A DNA stretch of 64,000 bases from positions 517,369 through 581,368 of the forward strand of contig CAWALL010000013.1 of NCBI GenBank assembly GCA_963782885.1. Direction: 5' to 3'. Position 1 is the first letter of the stretch. Every line of letters starts with the position of its first letter. Shown here piece after piece: positions 38,234 to 47,016 of this stretch. The notes beneath the pieces are model-generated. The model ran no database searches and was not told the DNA's origin. It worked only from the letters and a program-made list of their open reading frames with translations. The DNA is from DATAOG01 sp963782885 (GTDB lineage Bacteria > Pseudomonadota > Alphaproteobacteria > Geminicoccales > Geminicoccaceae). Position numbers and translations under genes: made by a program.

Positions 38234-39871
38234 ATGACGAAGGCGACAGTCGAGCAGATCATCCACCGGTTCGGCTCGCAGCAGCGGGTCGCCGAGCTTT
38301 TGGGCATCTGGCAGACCGCGGTCAGCGGTTGGGTCCGGCGCGGCGCGATCCCGACCAGGAGACAGGAGCAGCTGTTAAGAATTGCCCAACGCGAGGGTGT
38401 CAGTCTGACGCCTGCGGACTTCTTCGCCGAGGCTCCGCCGGCGCTGACCAACGGCTCGGGCGCCGGGATTGCCGCCAATGGCACCGAGGTGCCTGCGGCC
38501 GGCGTCCGTGCGCCCGTGACCAGCATCGGTCCCTCCAGCGTCAACCCGAAAGGCGCGCTGATGAACGATACCGCCAAGATCATCCCGCTGAGCGGCGAGG
38601 CTCCGACCCCGCCCCCGCCCGTTGCTGCGTCCGGCAAGGACCTGTACGAGGTCGGCACGATCCCGCCACTCGGCCACGTGCCCAAGAACATGTACGCCTG
38701 GGTGATCCGGCGCGAGCGCCACGGCGAACCGGGTGTCGCGATGCAGCAGGAGGTCGTGCCGACGCCGACGCTCGAGAGCGACGAGGTCCTGGTCATGGTC
38801 ATGGCCGCGGGCGTCAACTACAACGGCATCTGGGCGGCGCTCGGCAAACCGGTCTCGGTCTTCGACGTCCACAAGGCCGAGTATCACGTCGCGGGCTCGG
38901 ATGCCGCCGGCATCGTCTGGGCGGTCGGTGCCAAGGTCAGGCGCTGGAAAGTCGGCGATGAGGTCGTCGTGCATTGCAACCAGGACGACGGCGACGACGA
39001 GGAGTGCAACGGCGGCGATCCGATGAACTCACCCTCGCAGCGGATCTGGGGGTACGAGACCCCGGACGGTTCGTTCGCCCAGTTCTGCCGGGTGCAGTCG
39101 CGCCAGCTGATGCCGCGGCCGCGCCACCTGACCTGGGAAGAGAGCGGTTGCTACGTGTTAACACTTGCGACCGCCTACCGGATGCTGTTCGGGCATCCGC
39201 CGCACGGCCTCAAGCCAGGCGATAACGTGTTGGTCTGGGGCGGCGCCGGCGGCCTCGGCTCGATGGCGATCCAGGTCATCGCAGCCTCGGGCGGCAACGC
39301 GATCGCCGTGATCTCGGACGAGGACAAGCGCGAGTTCGTGCTCTCGCTCGGCGCCAAGGGTGCCGTCAACCGCAGCCAGTTCGACTGCTGGGGCCAGCTG
39401 CCCGACATCGACGACGCCGCGGGCTATGCCGCCTACATGAAGAAGGTCCGGGAGTTCGGCAAGGCAATCTGGGGCGTCACCGGCAAGGGCAACGACGTCG
39501 ACATCGTGTTCGAGCACCCGGGCGAGGCGACCTTCCCGGTTTCGGCCTTCGTGGTCAAGCGCGGCGGCATGGTCGTGATCTGCGCCGGTACCACCGGCTA
39601 CAACCTGACCCTCGACGCGCGTTTCCTGTGGATGCGTCAGAAACGGATCCAGGGCAGCCATTTCGCCAATCTGAAGCAGGCGAGCGCCGCCAACCAGATG
39701 GTCGTGACCCGCAAGGTCGACCCCTGCATGTCGGAGGTGTTCGCCTGGCACGACATTCCGCGCGCCCACGACAAGATGCGCAAGAACCAGCACAAGCCCG
39801 GCAACATGGCGGTGCTGGTCCAGGCCAGGCGCCCGGGCCTGCGTACCCTCGAGGACGCGATCGAGGCCTGA
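38234..39871 (+). CDS. ccr: Crotonyl-CoA carboxylase/reductase with N-terminal helix-turn-helix domain
   Basis: The frame is open from ATG 38234 (agagg upstream) through two domains, 545 residues. Residues ~1-65 form a Cro-like helix-turn-helix (IIHRFGSQQRVAELLGIWQ, AVSGWVRRGAIPTRRQEQLL, VSLTPADFF). A ~65-residue linker rich in Gly/Ala/Pro follows. From about residue 133 (KDLYEVGTIPPLGHVPKNMY) it is a typical Ccr: NYNGIWAALG, HCNQDDGDDEECNGGDP, VLVWGGAGGLGSMAIQV, GSHFANLKQASAANQ. Ccr reductively carboxylates crotonyl-CoA to ethylmalonyl-CoA with NADPH. An internal ATG at 38561 (gaaagg upstream) would give a normal 436-residue Ccr, so fusion and free enzyme may both be made. The linker ends where ordinary Ccr begins. 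Confidence 0.9.
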   Translation: MTKATVEQIIHRFGSQQRVAELLGIWQTAVSGWVRRGAIPTRRQEQLLRIAQREGVSLTPADFFAEAPPALTNGSGAGIAANGTEVPAAGVRAPVTSIGPSSVNPKGALMNDTAKIIPLSGEAPTPPPPVAASGKDLYEVGTIPPLGHVPKNMYAWVIRRERHGEPGVAMQQEVVPTPTLESDEVLVMVMAAGVNYNGIWAALGKPVSVFDVHKAEYHVAGSDAAGIVWAVGAKVRRWKVGDEVVVHCNQDDGDDEECNGGDPMNSPSQRIWGYETPDGSFAQFCRVQSRQLMPRPRHLTWEESGCYVLTLATAYRMLFGHPPHGLKPGDNVLVWGGAGGLGSMAIQVIAASGGNAIAVISDEDKREFVLSLGAKGAVNRSQFDCWGQLPDIDDAAGYAAYMKKVREFGKAIWGVTGKGNDVDIVFEHPGEATFPVSAFVVKRGGMVVICAGTTGYNLTLDARFLWMRQKRIQGSHFANLKQASAANQMVVTRKVDPCMSEVFAWHDIPRAHDKMRKNQHKPGNMAVLVQARRPGLRTLEDAIEA

Positions 39872-39951
39872 CCGGCCGTGCGGAACGCCGGCCCGGCGTT
39901 GCCGGCCGCAGCCGCTGTCGCGCGGTCCCTCTGAAGCTCGGAGTGAAGATC

Positions 39952-41619
39952 ATGGCCACCTCCGAAGCCGCGGTCGGCGCGCGCGCGGTGCAGCTCCTGG
40001 AATGCGCCGGAGCCGCGGTCGAGTCGGCAGCGGAGCTGTTGGCGCGCGCCGGGGATGCAGTGCGCGAGCTGGTGAGCCGCGAAGGCGCGCTCGACCGGCG
40101 GCTGCTCGAGCGCGAGCAGCACGCGGTCCACGGGCTCGCCTGGCTCGGGACCTACGTCCAGGCGCTCCGTCAGATACAGGGTTGGGCCGGGCGTCTCGAG
40201 GCGGCGGGCAGCTTCGGCGAGCTCGAGCGCGACCTGCTGGCGGTCGGGTTCGGCGAGTATCTCGCCCGCATCCTGGGCGGCGTGCCGATGAGCCAGGGCG
40301 AGACGGTGAGGCTCCCAGCGCTCGGCGTCGATCCGGAGGCGATCGAACGCTTCGGCCGGGGCGCCGTCGGTCAGCTGATCCGGGAGGGCAACACCGCGGC
40401 CCGGAGGGCTCGGCTGGCCGCCCTGATCGCCGATGGCCGGTTCGGCGACTGGGGGCTCGGCGATGAGACCCTGGAGCTGATCCGGGACCAGTTCCGACGC
40501 TTCGCCGACGAGCAGGTGCGCCCCTTCGCCCAGGGCTGGCACGCGCGCGACGAGTTGATCCCAGAGCCCGTGGTCGACGCGGTCGCAGAGCTCGGCGTGT
40601 TCGGCCTGACCGTGCCCGAGAGCCAGGGCGGCCTCGGCCTCGGCAAGGCCGCGATGTGCGTGGTCACCGAGGAGCTCTCGCGCGGCTACATCGGGGTCGG
40701 CTCGCTCGGGACCCGCTCCGAGATCGCGGCCGAGCTGATCCGGCAGGCCGGCACCGAGGCCCAGAAGGCCCGTTACCTGCCCAAGATCGCGTCCGGCGAG
40801 ATCCTTCCGACCGCCGTCTTCACCGAGCCGAACACCGGCTCCGACCTCGCGTCGCTCCAGACCCGGGCGGTCCTGGACGGCGAGCACTACCGGCTCCAGG
40901 GCGCCAAGACCTGGATCACCCACGCCGGGCGCGCCGACCTGATGACCATTCTGTGCCGAACCGACCCGAGCGAGCCCGGCTATCGCGGCCTCTCGATCCT
41001 GCTCGCCGAGAAGCCGCGCGGCACCGGTGCGGAGCCGTTTCCGGTCGCCGGGCTGTCAGGCGGCGAGATTCCGGTGCTCGGCTACCGCGGCATGAAGGAG
41101 TACACGCTGTTCTTCGACGGCTTCGCGGTGCCCAGGGATGGCCTGCTCGGCGGCGACGAGGGCCAGGGCTTCAAGCAGCTGATGGCGACCTTCGAATCGG
41201 CCCGCATCCAGACCGCCGCGCGCGCCGTCGGGGTCGCCCAGAGCGCGCTCGACGAGGGTCTCGCCTACGCCCGCGAGCGGGTCCAGTTCGGCCAGCCGAT
41301 CTACGGCTTCCCGCGGGTCGCCGACAAGCTGGTCTGGATGGCGGTCGAGATCATGATCGCGCGCCAGCTGACCTTGTTCGCGGCACGCGAGAAGGATGCG
41401 GAGCGACGCTGCGACCTCGAGGCGGGGATGGCCAAGCTGCTCGCTGCCCAGGTCGCCTGGAGCGCCGCCGACAACGCGCTCCAGATCCACGGCGGCAACG
41501 GCTACGCGCTCGAGTACCCGATCAGCCGGATCTTCTGCGACGCCCGCATCCTCAACATCTTCGAGGGCGCGGCGGAGATCCAGGCTCAGATCATCGCCCG
41601 GCGCCTGCTCGACAACTGA
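39952..41619 (+). CDS. mcd: (2S)-methylsuccinyl-CoA dehydrogenase
   Basis: A 555-residue acyl-CoA dehydrogenase with an N-terminal extension of ~170 residues (helical, SREGALDRRLLEREQHAVHG), characteristic of Mcd. The dehydrogenase part shows LGVFGLTVPESQGGLGLG, YIGVGSLGTRSEIAAELI, TAVFTEPNTGSDLASLQT, GAKTWITHAGRADLMT, MATFESARIQTAARAVGVAQ and IHGGNGYALEYPISRIFCDARILNIFEGAAEIQ. It oxidises (2S)-methylsuccinyl-CoA to mesaconyl-CoA, passing electrons to ETF. ATG 39952 gives MATSEAAV. It follows ccr by 80 bases and is probably cotranscribed. Confidence 0.9.
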   Translation: MATSEAAVGARAVQLLECAGAAVESAAELLARAGDAVRELVSREGALDRRLLEREQHAVHGLAWLGTYVQALRQIQGWAGRLEAAGSFGELERDLLAVGFGEYLARILGGVPMSQGETVRLPALGVDPEAIERFGRGAVGQLIREGNTAARRARLAALIADGRFGDWGLGDETLELIRDQFRRFADEQVRPFAQGWHARDELIPEPVVDAVAELGVFGLTVPESQGGLGLGKAAMCVVTEELSRGYIGVGSLGTRSEIAAELIRQAGTEAQKARYLPKIASGEILPTAVFTEPNTGSDLASLQTRAVLDGEHYRLQGAKTWITHAGRADLMTILCRTDPSEPGYRGLSILLAEKPRGTGAEPFPVAGLSGGEIPVLGYRGMKEYTLFFDGFAVPRDGLLGGDEGQGFKQLMATFESARIQTAARAVGVAQSALDEGLAYARERVQFGQPIYGFPRVADKLVWMAVEIMIARQLTLFAAREKDAERRCDLEAGMAKLLAAQVAWSAADNALQIHGGNGYALEYPISRIFCDARILNIFEGAAEIQAQIIARRLLDN

Positions 41620-41667
41620 TCGCGGCCGCCGTCAACACCCGCCGCGAGCGGACCGCCCACAAACGAC

Positions 41668-41699
41668 AGCGAGACGGGCGGCGCATCGCCCGTCTCGCT
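41668..41699. terminator. Strong hairpin between convergent mcd and ompA
   Basis: A perfect 13-bp stem (AGCGAGACGGGCG / CGCCCGTCTCGCT) with a six-base loop lies 48 bases after mcd. It is followed by a second hairpin at 41725-41743 (CCTCCGG / CCGGAGG). No U-tract is present. Both sit between converging genes and probably end transcription from each side. Confidence 0.6.
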
Positions 41700-41751
41700 C
41701 ATCGGGAGTTGGATACTCCCGCTGCCTCCGGAAAGCCCGGAGGGGTATGTC

Positions 41752-42363
41752 CTAGCGCTTGAAGTCGATCGTCGTCCGCCGGTTGGCCTGTTTCGGCGTG
41801 TTGTCCGGAGTCTGGACCGCGAGATGCGTCTCGCCGAACGCTTCGGTCGTGACGATGCGGGCGGGAATGCCCGACTTGACCAGCTCGGCGGCGACGGTGT
41901 TCGCGCGCCGCTGAGAGAGCTGCATGTTGTAGTTGGGCGGGCCCGCGGTGTCGGTATGGCCGGCGACGGTGATGCCGCCGAGGTCGCGGCCCTTGATGTC
42001 CGCGATGATGCTGTTGAGGGTCAACTCGGCGCTCGGATTGAGGTTGGCCTTGTCGAAGTCGAAGTAGATCACGCCCTGCGCGGGCAGCGGCGGGGGCGGC
42101 GCCGCGGGCGCAACCTGGGCCACCGGCTGCACCATGGCCTCGGGGCAGTCATAAGTGCCGAGGGTATAGACCGCGTTATCCGGATTGCCGATCTGCCAGA
42201 CCGGGGCGTCGGCGGTATCGACCAGGACGCTGCACACGCGCTGCGGCCCGGAGCCTACGACACCGAACATCTGCTCCTGCTGCGCCAAGCTCGGTCGGGC
42301 GCCGCCGACGGTCAGAACCAGGGCGGCCGCGGCCGCCGAGCAGGTGATCGCTAAGCGAAACAT
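41752..42363 (-). CDS. OmpA-family peptidoglycan-binding protein
   Basis: A 203-residue exported protein. It has a signal peptide (LAITCSAAAAALVLTVGGA), a ~70-residue N-terminal region with two cysteines (RVCSVLVDTADAPVW, YTLGTYDCPEAM) and a Pro/Ala linker. The OmpA/MotB domain follows: GVIYFDFDKANLNPSAELTL, ITVAGHTDTAGPPNYNMQLSQRRANTV and QANRRTTIDFKR. The domain binds diaminopimelate in peptidoglycan. There is no N-terminal beta-barrel, so it is a periplasmic tether rather than a porin. Confidence 0.9.
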   Translation of the reverse strand: MFRLAITCSAAAAALVLTVGGARPSLAQQEQMFGVVGSGPQRVCSVLVDTADAPVWQIGNPDNAVYTLGTYDCPEAMVQPVAQVAPAAPPPPLPAQGVIYFDFDKANLNPSAELTLNSIIADIKGRDLGGITVAGHTDTAGPPNYNMQLSQRRANTVAAELVKSGIPARIVTTEAFGETHLAVQTPDNTPKQANRRTTIDFKR

Positions 42364-42484
42364 GGAATTGTCCCCCTTCTCACGTTGTCGAACCGGTAAC
42401 AGCCCGACACAGTCTTCCGTCGACCTGCGCCGATCACCGTCATCGTTCGTCCAACCAAGTCGCCCAAGCTCGATGTGTGGTACA

Positions 42485-42505
42485 TTGCTCTTGGGTCGAG
42501 AGCAA
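42485..42505. promoter_or_regulatory. Inverted repeat in the ompA/amidase divergent region
   Basis: TTGCTCT-N7-AGAGCAA is a perfect 7+7 inverted repeat with a 7-base spacer, in the AT-richer part of the 243-bp gap between ompA and the amidase. It is followed by ttgctaactatag, which could be a -10 region for the amidase. It may be an operator or leader hairpin; no factor is suggested. Confidence 0.35.
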
Positions 42506-42606
42506 GCAACACTTTGCTAACTATAGCCTGGGTGATCGGTTCCGCATAGCGGCGTACGTACAAGCAGGCCCGCGGTGTGGCAGCCGGGCCACCAGGAAGG
42601 CAGCTC

Positions 42607-43800
42607 ATGGGCGATCCGCTCAACGCGTTCGTGCCGCATGGCCAGCTCCAGATCGAGGGCGCTCCGGAGGGGCCGCTCGCGGGCGCGACCTTCGCGGTCA
42701 AGGACATTATCGACGTCGCCGGCACGGTCACCGGCCGGGGCAATCCCGACTGGCTCGCGACCCATGCGCCGGCGCGTTCCCACGCGGCCGCCGTTCAGGC
42801 GCTGCTCGATGCCGGCGCCCGGCTGGTCGGCAAGACGATCACCGAGGAACTCGCGTTCAGCATCGTCGGCACCAACCCGCACTATGGCACGCCCAGGAAC
42901 GTCGCGGCTCCGGACCGCGTGCCCGGCGGCTCGTCGAGCGGCTCGGCGGCGGCGGTCGGCGGCGGCCTCGCCGATCTGGCGCTCGGCAGCGATACCGGCG
43001 GCTCGGTCCGAGTGCCGGCGAGCTACAACGGCATCTACGGCATGCGCCCGAGCCACGGCCGGATCAGCCTCGCGGGCGTGATGCCGTTGGCGCCGAGCTT
43101 CGACACGGTCGGCTGGTTCGCCCGCGACCCGAACCTGTTCGTGACCGCGGGGCGGGTCCTGCTGGGTGGCGGGCGCGATGGCCGGCGGCCGGCGCGTCTG
43201 CTGCTCGCGGAGGATGCGTTCGCGCGGGCCGGCAGCGGGGTCGCGCAGGCGCTCCGCCCGGCGATCCGCGCGGTCGAGGCCCGGCTCGGCGAGGCCCGGC
43301 CGCTGACCGTGAGCGCCGACGGGCTGGACGCCTGGTACGCGGTCTTGCGCACCCTGCAGGCAGCCGAGGCGTGGGCCGAGCACGCGCCCTGGCTCGAGCG
43401 GGCGAAGCCGAAGATCGGGCCCTATCTGGCCCTGCGCCTGCGCCTCGCCTCGGCCGTGAGCGCCGCGGAGGTCGCCCGGGCCGAGGCGGCGCGCACCGCG
43501 ATCCGGGAGCGGCTCGACCGGCTGCTCGAGGGCGATGCGCTCCTCCTGCTGCCGAGCGCCGCCGGGCCGGCGCCGCTGATCGAGGCGCCGATGGCCGAGC
43601 ACGAGCGGGTGCGCGCCGCGACCATCGGCATCACCTGCATCGCCTCCCTTGGCGGCCTGCCCCAGCTCAGCCTGCCGCTCGGCCGCCTGTCCGAGGGCCC
43701 GGTCGGACTGTCGCTGCTCGGCGCGCGCGGCGCCGATCACCTGCTGCTCGACCTGCTCGACGGTCCGCTCGGGGCATTGCGACAACCGGTCGCTGGCTGA
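42607..43800 (+). CDS. Amidase signature family hydrolase
   Basis: A 397-residue enzyme of the amidase signature family. The Ser-cisSer-Lys triad is visible: lysine in ATFAVKDIIDVAG near residue 32, the serine cluster in PGGSSSGSAAAVGGG near 115, and the catalytic serine region SDTGGSVRVPASYNG near 138. Homologues of this length cleave small amides or related C-N bonds. The start at ATG 42607 gives MGDPLNAFVPHG. It lies alone, divergent from ompA. Confidence 0.88.
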   Translation: MGDPLNAFVPHGQLQIEGAPEGPLAGATFAVKDIIDVAGTVTGRGNPDWLATHAPARSHAAAVQALLDAGARLVGKTITEELAFSIVGTNPHYGTPRNVAAPDRVPGGSSSGSAAAVGGGLADLALGSDTGGSVRVPASYNGIYGMRPSHGRISLAGVMPLAPSFDTVGWFARDPNLFVTAGRVLLGGGRDGRRPARLLLAEDAFARAGSGVAQALRPAIRAVEARLGEARPLTVSADGLDAWYAVLRTLQAAEAWAEHAPWLERAKPKIGPYLALRLRLASAVSAAEVARAEAARTAIRERLDRLLEGDALLLLPSAAGPAPLIEAPMAEHERVRAATIGITCIASLGGLPQLSLPLGRLSEGPVGLSLLGARGADHLLLDLLDGPLGALRQPVAG

Positions 43801-44140
43801 GGGCGCCGCGCCCGGGTGTTGGGATCGGCGGGGACATCGACCAATCTCCGCGACATCAATCCCAGGCTATCCCGATGAACGGGGATGGCCGCGCTGCGTA
43901 GGCAGGTGAAGCCCTCAGCGGAATCCGAGCGGCGACCGGCCAGACCAGCCGGGGTTCGCGCCCCGCGGTCGATCAGATGACGCGGCTGCCGGGCGCGTGT
44001 CAGGACTGTCGCTTGCTCGCCGTGTGGTTTACGATCCGGCAACAGATGAGTGGCATAAGGGCGATGCCGCGAGGCACGGTGGCGTCGCGCGCAATCGCAC
44101 GATCCTGCAGCGGCCCGACAGCTCCGAGAGCCAGACCGGA
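43801..44140. other. 340-bp intergenic region before the nucleotide-sugar cluster
   Basis: No convincing ORF or RNA structure was found. A possible promoter is suggested by ttgctcgccgtgtggtttacgat near 44013-44035, but neither hexamer is strong. The region presumably carries the promoter of the four-gene cluster. Confidence 0.3.
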
Positions 44141-45316
44141 ATGGACTACCAGGCCAAGATCGATGTCGGCGTGATCGGCACCGGCTTCGTCGCCCGCCAC
44201 TTCACCTACGAGCTGGAGCGGCGACCGGGCTACCGGCTGGCCAAGGTCCTGACCCGCCGGCCGCTCGACCGCTGCCCGGATTTCCCGCGCGCGGATGCGC
44301 TGACCGATTCCGTCGATGCCCTGATCGCGGCCAGCGACGTGGTCTTCGAATGCACCGGCGATGCCTTCTACGCCGCCCGGACCATCCCCCGCGTGCTCGA
44401 CGCCGGCAAGCCGGTCGTGACGCTGAATGCCGAGTTCCACGCCACGGTCGGCTCGCAGTTCGTCGGGCGCGGCCTGCTGAGCGAGGCCGAGGGCGACCAG
44501 CCGGGCTGTCTCGCGGCGCTCGCGGAGGATGCGGTCGCGACCGGCTTCACGCCGCTCGTCTATTGCAACATGAAGGCGTTTTTGAACCGCAACCCGAGCC
44601 CCGAAGAGATGCGCTACTGGGCCGAGCGCCAGGACTACTCGGTCGAGATGGTGACCTCGTTCACCGACGGCACCAAGGTCCAGATCGAGCAATGCCTGGT
44701 CGCCAACGGCCTCGGCGCCGGGATCGCCCAGGAGGACCTGATCGGGCTCGAGACCCGGGATCTCAAGGTCGCGGCGGCCGAGCTCGGCGCCGCCGCCGAC
44801 CGGCTCGGCCATCCGATCAGCGAGTACATCCTGGACCGCGGCCTGCAGCACGGCGTGTTCATCATCGCCCGGCACGATCCGCGCCAGGCGACGCCGTTGC
44901 GCAACTTCAAGCTCGGCGACGGGCCGTACTACGTCCTGATCAAGGACTATTGCCTGGTCCAGCTCGAGGTGTTCAAGACCCTCGCCCGGGTCGTGCATGA
45001 GCGCCGGCCGCTGCTCAACAACGGCGCGTGGCCGCGGGTCAGCGTCGCCAGCATCGCCAAGCGCGCGCTCCGGCCGGGCGAGCTGATCGAGCGCGGCTGC
45101 GGCAGCTTCGAACTGCGCGGCACCTGCGTCAACATCGCCGACCGGCCGGGCCACGTGCCGATCTGCCTGGCCAGCCGGATGCACGTCCGGCGGCGGGTCG
45201 AGCCGGGTCAGCTCCTGACCATGGACGACGTCGAGCTGCCCGAGACCGAGGCGCTCGCTGCCTGGCAGGCGATCGAGCGCCGCGTCCTCGAGCCCGAGCG
45301 GGCAGTCGCCTGCTGA
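44141..45316 (+). CDS. NAD(P)-binding oxidoreductase with C-terminal SAF domain (homoserine-dehydrogenase-like)
   Basis: A 391-residue protein. The Rossmann motif IDVGVIGTGFVARHFTYEL is at the N-terminus, followed by ASDVVFECTGDAFYAARTIP and GKPVVTLNAEFHATVGSQF, as in homoserine dehydrogenase-like proteins. The C-terminal part (RMHVRRRVEPGQLLTMDDVELPE) is a SAF domain, also seen in sialic-acid synthases and antifreeze-like proteins. No ACT domain or canonical homoserine substrate motif was recognised. As the first gene of a cluster with rfbC, an SDR and rfbA, it probably modifies a nucleotide sugar or its precursor. Reaction unknown. Confidence 0.75.
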   Translation: MDYQAKIDVGVIGTGFVARHFTYELERRPGYRLAKVLTRRPLDRCPDFPRADALTDSVDALIAASDVVFECTGDAFYAARTIPRVLDAGKPVVTLNAEFHATVGSQFVGRGLLSEAEGDQPGCLAALAEDAVATGFTPLVYCNMKAFLNRNPSPEEMRYWAERQDYSVEMVTSFTDGTKVQIEQCLVANGLGAGIAQEDLIGLETRDLKVAAAELGAAADRLGHPISEYILDRGLQHGVFIIARHDPRQATPLRNFKLGDGPYYVLIKDYCLVQLEVFKTLARVVHERRPLLNNGAWPRVSVASIAKRALRPGELIERGCGSFELRGTCVNIADRPGHVPICLASRMHVRRRVEPGQLLTMDDVELPETEALAAWQAIERRVLEPERAVAC

Positions 45317-45369
45317 ACGCCGGTCCGAGCGCGCGTCGCGCACCGTCATCTTCAAATCAGAGAGGCCCG

Positions 45370-45930
45370 ATGGAGATCCGAGCGACCGCCATCCCGGAGG
45401 TGAAGGTGATCGTGCCGGCACGGTACGGCGATCACCGCGGCTTCTTCTCTGAGGTCTACAACCGGCGCGCGCTGGCCGAGGCCGGGCTCGACGTCGAGTT
45501 CGTCCAGGACAACCACTCCTATTCGGCCCAGCGTGGCACGCTGCGCGGGCTGCACTTTCAGCGTCCGCCGGCGACCCAGACCAAGCTCTTGCGCGTGCTG
45601 CGAGGTGCGGTGGTCGACGTCGCGGTCGACTGCCGGTTCGGCTCGCCGACCTTCGGCGAGCACGTGATGGTCGAGCTGTCGGCGGCCGCCGGCAGCCAGA
45701 TCTTCTGCCCCAAGGGCTTCGCCCACGCGACCCTGACCATGGCGCCCGATACCGAGATCACCTACAAGGTCGACGCGTACTACGCGCCCAACCGCGATCT
45801 CGGCATCCGCTTCGACGACCCGGATCTCGCGATCGCCTGGCCGATCCCGACCAGCCAGCTGGTGCTGTCGGACAAGGACCGCAAGCTGCCCTGGTTCCGC
45901 GACCTGCCGGCGGTGTTCACCTATGCCTGA
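45370..45930 (+). CDS. rfbC: dTDP-4-dehydrorhamnose 3,5-epimerase family protein
   Basis: A 186-residue cupin. It shows ARYGDHRGFFSEVYNRRAL, FVQDNHSYSAQRGTLRGLHFQ (catalytic His region), VVDVAVDCRFGSPTFGEH and FCPKGFAHATLTMAPDTEITYKV (catalytic Tyr/Lys region). The family inverts C3 and/or C5 of 4-keto-6-deoxy nucleotide sugars. Since rfbB and rfbD are absent here, the true substrate may be another keto-sugar. ATG 45370 lies after agaggccc. Confidence 0.9.
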   Translation: MEIRATAIPEVKVIVPARYGDHRGFFSEVYNRRALAEAGLDVEFVQDNHSYSAQRGTLRGLHFQRPPATQTKLLRVLRGAVVDVAVDCRFGSPTFGEHVMVELSAAAGSQIFCPKGFAHATLTMAPDTEITYKVDAYYAPNRDLGIRFDDPDLAIAWPIPTSQLVLSDKDRKLPWFRDLPAVFTYA

Positions 45931-45955
45931 TCGCTCATCAAGGAAGGACGTTTCG

Positions 45956-46984
45956 ATGGAGCGCGTTCTCGTGACCGGCGCCGGTGGCTACATCGGCACC
46001 TCGCTCGTGCCGATGCTGCTCGCCCAGGGCTACAAGGTGCGGGCGCTCGACCGCTTCTTCTTCGGCCGCAAGCTGTTGCCCGAGCACGAGCAGCTGGAGC
46101 TGATCAAGGCCGACAGCCGCCGGCTGGAGCCCGGCTATTTCGAGGGCGTCGACCACGTCATCGACCTGGTCGCGATCTCCAACGATCCGAGCGGCGAGCT
46201 GTTCCAGGACGCGACCTACCAGATCAACCACGAATCCCGGGTGCACTGCGCCCAGATGGCCAAGGCGGCCGGGGTCAAGCGCTACGTGCTGCCGTCCTCC
46301 TGCAGCATCTACGGCTTCCAGGAACCGGGCGTGATCTGCACCGAGAAGCACCCGACCAACCCGCTGACCACCTACGCCAAGGCCAACGAGATGGCCGAGC
46401 ACGGCGTGCTGCCGCTGGCCGACGACGAGTTCTGCGTCGTGGTGCTGCGCCAGGCTACGGTCTACGGCTACAGCCCACGGATGCGCTTCGATCTCGCGAT
46501 CAACGGCATGACTTACGGCGCCTGGAAGACCGGCGTCCTGCCCTTGATGCGCGACGGCAGCCAGTGGCGGCCGATGGTCCACGTCCGCGATACCGCGAGC
46601 GCCCAGATCTTCATGCTCAAGGCGCCGCGCGCCAAGGTCAACGGCCAGCTGTTCAACATCGGCTCGGCCGCCAACAACTACCAGCTCGGGCCGCTCGCCG
46701 AGACGATCTGCGGCATCCTGCCCAGGCCGGCCAGGATCGACTGGTACGGCGATGTCGACCACCGCTCCTACCAGGTCAGCTTCGACAAGGTCGAGGCGCT
46801 CGGTTGGAAGGCCAAATACACCGCGCGCGAGGGCGCCCTCGAGATCTACGAGAAGCTGGAAGCCGGCGCGGTCGACAAGACCACCGAGACGATCACGCTC
46901 GAATGGTACCAGACGCTGACCAAGTGGCATCAGATCATCAAAGAGATCGAGCTGCACGGCGGCATCATCAACATCAATCTCTAG
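45956..46984 (+). CDS. NAD-dependent epimerase/dehydratase (extended SDR)
   Basis: A 342-residue extended short-chain dehydrogenase. VLVTGAGGYIGTSLVPMLLAQG is the glycine-rich NAD(P) motif and PSSCSIYGF the catalytic serine region. The YxxxK position reads YAKAN, with Asn in place of the usual Lys at +4 and a Lys at +2. RQATVYGYSPRMRFDLAIN and RPMVHVRDTASAQIFML are typical of sugar epimerases. It begins after a strong aaggaagg. It probably acts on the nucleotide sugar activated by the downstream RfbA. Confidence 0.88.
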   Translation: MERVLVTGAGGYIGTSLVPMLLAQGYKVRALDRFFFGRKLLPEHEQLELIKADSRRLEPGYFEGVDHVIDLVAISNDPSGELFQDATYQINHESRVHCAQMAKAAGVKRYVLPSSCSIYGFQEPGVICTEKHPTNPLTTYAKANEMAEHGVLPLADDEFCVVVLRQATVYGYSPRMRFDLAINGMTYGAWKTGVLPLMRDGSQWRPMVHVRDTASAQIFMLKAPRAKVNGQLFNIGSAANNYQLGPLAETICGILPRPARIDWYGDVDHRSYQVSFDKVEALGWKAKYTAREGALEIYEKLEAGAVDKTTETITLEWYQTLTKWHQIIKEIELHGGIININL

Positions 46985-47016
46985 GACACATGACGCGGGC
47001 GGGACCCTTCGGAACC

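Noticed and set aside
39155..39164. GTGTTAACAC inside ccr as a third operator
   Set aside because: A 10-bp palindrome in coding sequence can arise by chance; kept only as supporting context for the promoter palindromes.
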